Assembly (NCBI GenBank): GCA_965112735.1
Contig: OZ218957.1
Coordinates: forward strand, 3,038,001-3,102,000
Direction of reading: 5' to 3'
Source of the DNA: Phaeosaccion multiseriatum
Lineage: Eukaryota; Ochrophyta, other classes
Length of the DNA stretch: 64,000 bases
Shown: positions 55,801 through 64,000 of the stretch, in pieces
How positions within the stretch are numbered: position 1 is the first letter of the stretch
Layout of the letters: the number at the start of each line of letters is the position of its first letter
Program-made: the position numbers and the translations under genes
The notes under the pieces: model-generated
Seen by the model: the letters and a program-made list of their open reading frames with translations, nothing else
What the model was told of the DNA's origin: nothing
Databases searched by the model: none

Positions 55801-58800
55801 GTGATTGAGTGAGTGAGTGATTGAGTGAGTGAGTGAGTTAGAGAGTAAGTGAGTGAGGGAGTGAGTGAGTGAGTGAGTGAGTGAGTGAGTGAGTGAGTGA
55901 GTGAGTGAGTGAGTGAGTGAGTGAGTGAGTGAGGGATTGAGTGAGTGAGTGAGTGCGTGAGTGACTGACGGACTGACTGACTGAGTGAGTGAAAGGGTGA
56001 GTGAATGGGGGAGCGAGTGAGTGAGTGAAGCCGCCGTGAATGGGTGAGTGAGAGAGTGAGTGGGTGAGTGAGTGAGTGAGTGATTGAGTGAGTGAGTGAT
56101 TGAGTGAGTGAGTGAGTAAGGGATTGAATGAGTGAGTGAGTGAGTGAGTGACTGACTGACTGAGTGACTGAAAGGGTGAGTGAATGGGTGAGCGAGCGAG
56201 TGAGTGAAGCAGTGAATGGGTGAGTGCGTGAGTGAGTGAGTGAGTGAATGAATGGATAAGTGAGTGAGTGAGTGAGTGAGTGAGTGAGTGAGTGAGTGAG
56301 TGAGTGAGTGAGTGAGTGAGTGAGTGAGTGAGTGAGTGAGTGAGTGAGTGAGTGAATGGATGAGTGAGTGAGTGAGTGAGTGAGTGAGTGAGTGAGTGAG
56401 TGAGTGAGGGAGGGAGTGAGTGGGTGAGTGAGTGAGTGAGTGAGTGAGTGAGTGAGGGAGTGAGTGAGTGAGTGAGTGAGTGAGTGAGTGAGTGAGTGAG
56501 TGAGTGATTGAGTGAGTGAGTGAGTGAGTGAGTGAGTGAGTGAGTGAGTGAGTGAGTGAGTGAAATGGTGAGTGAGTGAGTGAGTGAGTGAGTGAGTGAC
56601 TGACTGACTGACTGAGTGAGTGAAAGGTTGAGTGAGTGAGTGAGTGAGTGAGTGAGTGAGTGAGTGAGTGAGTGAGTGAGTGAGTGAGTGAGTGAGTGAT
56701 TGAGTGAGTGAGTGAGTAAGGGATTGAATGAGTGAGTGAGTGAGTGAGTGACTGACTGACTGAGTGACTGAAAGGGTGAGTGAATGGGTGAGCGAGCGAG
56801 TGAGTGAAGCAGTGAATGGGTGAGTGCGTGAGTGAGTGAGTGAGTGAGTGAATGGATAAGTGAGTGAGTGAGTGAGTGAGTGAGTGAGTGAGTGAGTGAG
56901 TGGGTGAGTGAGTGAGTGAGTGAGTGAGTGAGTGAGTGAGTGAGTGAGTGAGTGAGTGAGTGAGTGAGAGAGTGAGTGAGTGAGGGAGTGAGTGAGTGAG
57001 TGAGTGAGTGAGTGAGTGAGTGAGTGAGTGAGTGAGTGAGTGAGTGAGTGAGTGAGTGATTAAGGGATTGAGTGTGTGAGTGAGTGAGTGAGTGAGTGAC
57101 GGACTGACTGACTGAGTGAGTGAAAGGGTGAGTGAATGGGGGAGCGAGTGAGTGAGTGAAGTGCCGTGAATGGGTGAGTGAGAGAGTGAGTGAGTGAGTG
57201 AATGGGTGAGTGAGTGAGTGAGTGAGTGAGTGAGTGAGTGAGTGAGTGAGTGAGTGAAGTGAGTGAGTGAGTGAAGCAGGGAATGAGTGAGTGAGTGAGT
57301 GAGTGAGTGAGTGAGTGAGTGAGTGAGTGAGTGAGTGAGTGAGTGAGTGAGTGAGTGAGTGAGTGAGTGAGTGAGTGAGTGAGTGAGTGAGTGAGTGAGT
57401 GGGTGAGTGAGTGAGTGAGTGAGTGAGTGAGTGAGTGAGTGAGTGAGTGAGTGAGTGAGTGAGTGAGTGAGTGAGTGAGTGAGTGAGTGAGTGAGTGAGT
57501 GAGTGAGTGAGTGAGTGAGTGAGTGAGTGAGTGAGTGAGTGAGTGAGTGAGTGAGTGAGTGGGTGAGTGAGTGAGTGAGTGAGTGAGTGAGTGAGTGAGT
57601 GAATGGATGTGTGAGTGAGTGAGTGAGTGAGTGAGTGAGTGAGTGAGTGAGTGAGTGAGTGAGTGAGTGAGTGGGTGAGTGAGTGAGTGAGGGAGTGAGT
57701 GAGTGAGTGAGTGAGTGAGTGAGTGAGTGAGTGAGTGAGTGAGTGAGTGAGTGAGTGAGTGAGTGAGTGATTGAGTGAGTGAGTGAGTAAGGGATTGAGT
57801 GAGTGAGTGAGTGAGTGAGTGGGTGAGTGAGTGAGTGAGTGAGTGAGTGAGTGAGTGAGTGAGTGAGTGAGTGAGTGAATGGATGAGTGAGTGAGTGAGT
57901 GAGTGAGTGAGTGAGTGAGTGAGGGAGTGAGTGGGTGAGTGAGTGATTGAGTGAGTGAGTGAGTGAGTGAGTGAGTGAGTGAGTGAGCGAGTGAGGGAGT
58001 GATTAAGGGATTGAGTGTGTGAGTGAGTGCGTGAGTGACTGACGGACTGACTGACTGAGTGAGTGAAAGGGTGAGTGAATGGGGGAGCGAGTGAGTGAGT
58101 GAAGCCGCCGTGAATGGGTGAGTGAGAGAGTGAGTGGGTGAGTGAGTGAGTGAGTGAGTGAGTGAGTGAGTGAGTGAGTGAGTGAGTGAGTAAGGGATTG
58201 AATGAGTGAGTGAGTGAGTGAGTGACTGACTGACTGAGTGACTGAAAGGGTGAGTGAATGGGTGAGCGAGCGAGTGAGTGAAGCAGTGAATGGGTGAGTG
58301 CGTGAGTGAGTGAGTGAGTGAGTGAATGGATAAGTGAGTGAGTGAGTGAGTGAGTGAGTGAGTGAGTGAGTGAGTGAGTGAGTGGGTGAGTGAGTGAGTG
58401 AGTGAGTGAGTGAGTGAGTGAGTGAGTGAGTGAGTGAATGGATGAGTGAGTGAGTGAGTGAGTGAGTGAGTGAGTGAGGGAGGGAGTGAGTGAGTGAGTG
58501 AGTGAGTGAGTGAGTGAGTGAGTGAGTGAGTGAGAGTGAGTGAGTGAGTGAGTGAGTGAGTGAGTGAGTGAGTGAGTGAGTGAGTGAGTGAGTGAGTGAG
58601 TGAGTGAGTGAGTGAGTGAGTGAGTGAGTGAGTGAGTGAGTGAGTGAGTGAGTGAGTGAAATGAGTGAGTGAGTGAGTGAGTGAGTGAGTGAGTGACTGA
58701 CTGACTGACTGAGTGAGTGAAAGGTTGAGTGAGTGAGTGAGTGAGTGAGTGAGTGAGTGAGTGAGTGAGTGAGTGAGTGAGTGATTGAGTGAGTGAGTGA

Positions 58801-61800
58801 GTAAGGGATTGAATGAGTGAGTGAGTGAGTGAGTGACTGACTGACTGAGTGAGTGAAAGGGTGAGTGAATGGGTGAGCGAGTGAGTGAGTGAAGCAGTGA
58901 ATGGGTGAGTGCGTGAGTGAGTGAGTGAGTGAGTGAATGGATAAGTGAGTGAGTGAGTGAGTGAGTGAGTGAGTGAGTGAGTGGGTGAGTGAGTGAGTGA
59001 GTGAGTGAGTGAGTGAGTGAGTGAGTGAGTGAGTGAGTGAGTGAGTGAGTGAGTGAGTGAGTGAGTGAGAGAGTAAGTGAGTGAGGGAGTGAGTGAGTGA
59101 GTGAGTGAGTGAGTGAGTGAGTGAGTGAGTGAGTGAGTGAGCGAGTGAGGGAGTGATTAAGGGATTGAGTGTGTGAGTGAGTGCGTGAGTGACTGACGGA
59201 CTGACTGACTGAGTGAGTGAAAGGGTGAGTGAATGGGGGAGCGAGTGAGTGAGTGAGTCCGGAATGAGTGAGTGAGTGAGTGAGTGGGTGAGTGAGTGGG
59301 GGAGTGAGTGAGTGAGTGAGTGAGTGAGTGAGTGAGTGAGTGAGTGAAGGAGTGAGTGAGTGAAGCAGGGAATGGGTGAGTGAGTGAGTGAGTGAGTGAG
59401 TGAGTGAGTGAGTGAGTGAGTGAGTGAGTGAGTGAGTGAGTGAGTGAGTGAGTGAGTGAGTGAGTGAGTGAGTGAGTGAGTGAGTGAGTGGGTGAGTGAG
59501 TGAGTGAGTGAGTGAGTGAGTGAGTGAGTGAGTGAGTGAGTGAGTGAGTGAGTGAGTGAGTGAGTGACTGAGTGAGTGAGTGAGTGAGTGAGTGAGTGGG
59601 TGAGTCAGTGAGCGAGTGAGTGAGTGAGTGGGTGAGTGAGTGAGTGAGTGAGTGAGTGAGTGAGTGAGTGAGTGAATGGATGTGTGAGTGAGTGAGTGAG
59701 TGAGTGAGTGAGTGAGTGAGTGAGTGAGTGAGTGAGGGAGTGAGTGGGTGAGTGAGTGAGTGAGGGAGTGAGTGAGTGAGTGAGTGAGTGAGTGAGTGAG
59801 TGAGTGAGTGAGTGAGTGAGTGAGTGAGTGAGTGAGTGAGTGAGTGAGTGAGGGAGTGAGTGAGTGAGTGAGTGAGTGAGTGGGTGAGTGAGTGAGTGAG
59901 TGAGTGAGTGAGTGAGTGAGTGAGTGAGTGAGTGAATGGATGAGTGAGTGAGTGAGTGAGTGAGTGGGTGAGGGAGTGAGTGAGTGAGTGAGTGAGTGAG
60001 TGAGTGAGTGAGTGAGTGAGTGAGTGAGTGAGTGAGTGAGTGAGTGAGTGAATGAGCGAGTGAGGGAGTGATTAAGGGATTGAGTGTGTGAGTGAGTGAG
60101 TGAGTGAGTGAGTGAGTGAGTGAGTGAGTGAGTGAATGGGTGAGTGAATGGGGGAGCGAGTGAGTGAGTGAAGCCGCCGTGAATGGGTGAGTGAGAGAGT
60201 GAGTGGGTGAGTGAATGGGGGAGCGAGAGAGTGAGTGAGTGAGTGAGTGAGTGAGTGAGTGAAGGAGTGAGTGAGTGAGTGAGTGAGGGAGTGAGTGAAT
60301 GAGTGAGTGAGTGAGTGAGTGAGTGAGTGAGTGAGTGAGTGAGTGAGTGAGTGAGTGAGTGAGTGAGTGAGTGAGTGAGTGAGTGAGTGAGTGAGTGAGT
60401 GAGTGAGTGAGTGAGTGAGGGAGTGAGTGAGTGAGTGAGTGAGTGAGTGAGTGAGTGAGTGAGTGAGTGAGTGAGTGAGTGAGTGAGTGAGTGAGTGAGT
60501 GAGTGAGTGAGTGAGTGAGTGAGTGAGTGAGTGAGTGAGTGAGTGAGTGAGTGAGTGAGTGAGTGAGTGAGTGAGTGAGTGAGAGTGAGTGAGTGAGGGA
60601 GTGAGTGAGTGAGTGAGTGAGTGAGTGAGTGAGTGAGTGAGTGAGTGAGTGAGTGAGTGAGTGAGTGAGTGAGTGAGTGAGTGAGTGAGTGAGTGAGTGA
60701 GTGAGTGAGTGAGGGAGTGAGTGAGTGAGTGAGTGAGTGAGTGAGTTAGTGAGTGAGTGAGTGAGGGAGTGAGTGAGTGAGTGAGTGAGTGAGTGAGTGA
60801 GGGAGTGAGTGAGTGAGTGAGTGAGTGAAGGGGTAAGTGAATGGGTGAGCGAGTGAGTGAGTGAAGCAGTGAATGGGTGAGTGCGTGAGTGAGTGAGTGA
60901 GTGAGTGAATGGATAAGTGAGTGAGTGAGTGAGTGAGTGAGTGAGTGAGTGAGTGAGTGAGTGAGTGAGTGAGTGAGTGAGTGAGTGAGTGAGTGAGTGA
61001 GTGAGTGAGTGAGTGAGTGAGTGAGTGAGTGAGTGAGTGAGTGAGTGAGTGAGTGAGTGAGTGAGTGAGTGAGTGAGTGAGTGAGTGAGTGAGTGAGTGA
61101 GTGAGTGAGTGAGTGAGTGAGTGAGTGAGTGAGTGAGTGAGTGAGTGAGTGAGTGAGTGAGTGAGTGAGTGAGTGAGTGAGTGAGTGAGTGAGTGAGTGA
61201 GTGAGGGAGTCAAGTGAGTGAGTGAGTGAGTGAGTGAGTGAGTGAGTGAGTGAGTGAGTGAGTGAGTGAGTGAGTGAGTGAGTGAGTGAGTGAGTGAGTG
61301 AGTGAGTCAGTGAGTGAGTGAGTGAGTGAGTGGGTGAGTGAGTGAGTGAGTGAGTGAGTGAGTGAGTGAGTGAGGGAGTGATTAAGGGATTGAGTGTGTG
61401 AGTGAGTGAGTGAGTGAGTGAGTGAGTGAGTGAGTGAGTAAGTGAGTGAAAGGGTGAGTGAATGGGTGAGCGAGTGAGTGAGTGAAGCACCCGTGAGTGA
61501 GTGAGTGAGTGAGTGAGTGGGTGAGTGAGTGAGTGAGTGAGTGAGTGAGTGAGTGAGTGAGTGAGTGAGTGAGTGAGTGAGGGATTGAGTGAGTGAGTGA
61601 GTATGGGATTGAGTGAGTGAGTGAGTGAGTGAGTGACTGACTGACTGAGTGACTGAAAGGGTGAGTGAATGGGTGAGCGAGCGAGTGAGTGAAGCAGTGA
61701 ATGGGTGAGTCAAGGAGTGAGTCAATGAGTGAGTGAGTGAGAGAGTGAGTGAGTGAGTGAGTGAGTCCATGAGTGAGTGAGTGAGTGAGTAAGTGAGTGA

Positions 61801-64000
61801 GTGAGTCAGTGAGTGAGTGAGTGAGTGAGTGAGTGAGTGAGTGAGTGAGGGAGTGAGTGAGTGAGTGAGAGAGTGAGTGAGTGAGTGAGCGAGTCCATAG
61901 GTGAGTGAGTGAGTGAGTGAGTGAGTGAGTGAGTGAGTGAGTGAGTGAGTGAGTGAGTGAGTGAGTGAGTGAGTGAGTGAGTGAGTGAGTGAGTGAGTGA
62001 TTAAGGGATTGAGTGTGTGAGTGAGTGAGTGAGTGACTGACTGACTGACTGAGTGAGTAAAAGGAGTGAGTGAATGGGTGAGCGAGTGAGTGAGTGAAGC
62101 CACCGTGAATGCGTAAGTGAGTGAGTGAGTGGGTGAGTGAGAGCGTGAGTGAGTGAATTAATGAGTGAGTGAGTGAGTGAGTGAGTGAGTGAGTGAAAGG
62201 CTGAGTGAGTGAGTGAGTGAGTGAGTGAGTGAGTGAGTGAGTGAGTGAGTGAGTGAGTGAGTGAGTGAGTGATTGATTGATTGAGTGAGTGAGTGAGTGA
62301 GTGAGTGAGTGAGTGAGTGAGTGAGTGAGTGAGTGAGTGAGTGAGTGAGAGAGAGTTAGTGAGTGAGTGAGTGAGTGAGTGAGTGAGTGAGTGAGTGAGT
62401 GAGTCAGTGAGTGAGTGAGTGAGTGAGTGAGTGAGTGAAGGGGTAAGTGAATGGGTGAGCGAGTGAGTGAGTGAAGCAGTGAATGGGTGAGTGAGTGAGT
62501 GAGTGAGTGAGTGAGTGAGTGAGTGAGTGAGTGAGTGAGTGAGTGAGTGAGTGAGTGAGTGAGTGAGTGAGTGAGTGAAAGAGTGAGTGAGTGAGTGAGT
62601 GAGTGAGTGAGTGAGTGAGTGAGTGAGTGAGTGAGTGAGTGAGTGAGTGAGTGAGTGAGTGAGTGAGTGAGTGAGTGAGTGAGTGAGTGAGTGAGTGAGT
62701 GAGTGAGTGAGTGAGTGAGTGAGTGAGTGAGTGAGTGAGTGAGTGAGTGAGTGAGTGAGTGAGTGAGTGAGTGAGTGAGTGAGTGAGTGGGTGAGTGAGT
62801 GAGTGAGTGAGTGAGTGAGTGAGTGAGTGAGTGAGTGAGTGAGTGAGTGAGTGAGTGAGTGAGTGAGTGAGTGAGTGAGTGAGTGAGTGAGTGAGTGAGT
62901 GAGGGATTGAGTGAGTGAGTGAGTATGGGATTGAGTGAGTGAGTGAGTGAGTGAGTGACTGACTGACTGACTGAGTGACTGAAAGGGTGAGTGAATGGGT
63001 GAGCGAGCGAGTGAGTGAAGCAGTGAATGGGTGAGTCAAGGAGTGAGTCAATGAGTGAGTGAGTGAGAGAGTGAGTGAGTGAGTGAGTGAGTCAGTGAGT
63101 GAGTGAGTGAGTGAGTGAGTGAGTGAGTGAGTGAGTGAGTGAGTGAGTGAGTGAGTGAGTGAGTGAGTGAGTGAGTGAGTGAGTGAGTGAGTGAGTGAGT
63201 GAGTGAGTGAGTGAGTGAGTGAGTGAGTGAGTGAGTGAGTGAGTGAGTGAGTGAGTGAGTGAGTGAGTGAGTGAGTGAGTGAGTGAGTGAGTGAGTGAGT
63301 GAGTGAGTGAGTGAGTGAGTGAGTGAGTGAGTGAGTGAGTGAGTGAGTGAGTGAGTGAGTGAGTGAGTGAGTGAGTGGGTGAGTCAGTGAGTGAGTGAGT
63401 GAGTGAGTGAGTGAGTGAGTGAGTGAGTGAGTGAGTGAGTGAGTGAGTGAGTGAGTGAGTGAGTGAGTGAGTGAGTGAGTGAGTGAGTGAGTGAGTGAGT
63501 GAGGGATTGAGTGAGTGAGTGAGTATGGGATTGAGTGAGTGAGTGAGTGAGTGAGTGACTGACTGACTGACTGAGTGACTGAAAGGGTGAGTGAATGGGT
63601 GAGCGAGCGAGTGAGTGAAGCAGTGAATGGGTGAGTCAAGGAGTGAGTCAATGAGTGAGTGAGTGAGAGAGTGAGTGAGTGAGTGAGTGAGTCCATGAGT
63701 GAGTGAGTGAGTGAGTGAGTGAGTGAGTGAGTGAGTGAGTGAGTGAGTGAGTGAGTGAGTGAGTGAGTGAGTGAGTGAGTGAGGGAGTGAGTGAGTGAGT
63801 GAGTGAATTAGTGAGTGAGTGAGTGAGTGAGTGAGTGAGGGATTGAGTGAGTGAGTGAGTATGGGATTGAGTGAGTGAGTGAGTGAGTGAGTGACTGACT
63901 GACTGACTGAGTGACTGAAAGGGTGAGTGAATGGGTGAGCGAGCGAGTGAGTGAAGCAGTGAATGGGTGAGTCAAGGAGTGAGTCAATGAGTGAGTGAGT
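49881..64000. repeat. Right satellite arm, (GTGA)n with higher-order repeats, open at window end
   Basis: About 14 kb of GAGT tetramers, reverse complement of the left arm, broken by recurring marker words. A GAAGCCGCCGTGAATGGG block occurs at about 52241, 53041, 54176, 55118, 56029, 58103 and 60173, with variants at 57160 and 62099; most spacings are near 915-945 or 1,135. A TAAGGGATTGAATGAG block and a GAGTATGGGATTGAG block (61602, 62922, 63522, 63858) mark further subfamilies. The array continues past the window. Encoded frames are (Leu-Thr-His-Ser)n on the minus strand and are not genes. Confidence 0.97.

Noticed and set aside
43797-64000. CRISPR-like or tandem gene array
   Set aside because: No constant repeat with unique spacers; the units are four-base satellite with variants.
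43797-64000. Telomere
   Set aside because: No TTAGGG-type or TTTAGGG-type tract is present, and the array has an inversion in its middle and unique DNA on the left.

Overview
The window is nuclear DNA from a compact eukaryotic genome. Twelve protein-coding loci with GT-AG introns fill the first 43.4 kb, and about 20 kb of tetranucleotide satellite fills the rest. The gene set is purely eukaryotic: TAF10, the beta subunit of the nascent-polypeptide-associated complex (NAC), a three-repeat MYB factor, PYM, an outer-dynein-arm docking protein, a mitochondrial ribosomal protein and an MCTP-like protein. The docking protein points to a lineage with motile cilia. Short introns, short intergenic gaps, C/G homopolymers, one-repeat-per-exon LRR organisation and a bacterial-type glutathione transferase suggest a microalga or other protist, possibly a stramenopile. 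That placement is inference; no marker in the window fixes the taxon.

Layout. 195-1783 (-): low-complexity protein of unknown function, divergent from 2078-10342 (+), a 2,686-residue C1/C2/membrane-hairpin/PH protein. 11214-17127 (-): LRR protein whose last seven LRR-type segments sit on separate exons. 17456-23716 (-): 3R-MYB factor, divergent from TAF10 (24415-25105, +). 25441-26346 (-): intronless YghU-type glutathione transferase, divergent from NAC-beta/BTF3 (27237-29022, +). 29973-32374 (-): signal-anchored unknown protein with an apparent homopolymer frameshift, divergent from a PH-like protein (32983-35717, +). 36685-38310 (-): ODA docking coiled-coil protein, divergent from PYM (38600-39696, +). 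PYM is followed after 60 bp by a mitochondrial uL24 gene (39757-40783, +) carrying an in-frame TAG. 42003-43428 (+): secreted cysteine-rich protein of unknown function.

From 43.8 kb to the end the DNA is a satellite in two inverted arms: (ACTC)n to 49.19 kb and (GAGT)n from 49.76 kb. They flank a spacer that holds about 350 bp of pure (GGA)n. The arms share exact higher-order blocks in opposite orientation, and their inner edges are diverged inverted copies, so this looks like a real large palindrome-like satellite structure.

Two genome-level patterns cross gene borders. First, an 11-bp word (GTTGGTGATAC or its complement), usually embedded in CAG/CTG triplets, occurs about a dozen times in exons (several frames, both orientations), introns and intergenic DNA. 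Second, many introns start with a simple repeat that grows straight out of the GTGAGT/GTGCGT splice donor, and the satellite monomer GTGA is itself the core of that donor. The genes do not form one pathway; they look like ordinary housekeeping and regulatory neighbours arranged mostly as divergent pairs. All exon structures were deduced by eye from splice sites and reading frame and have no transcript support.
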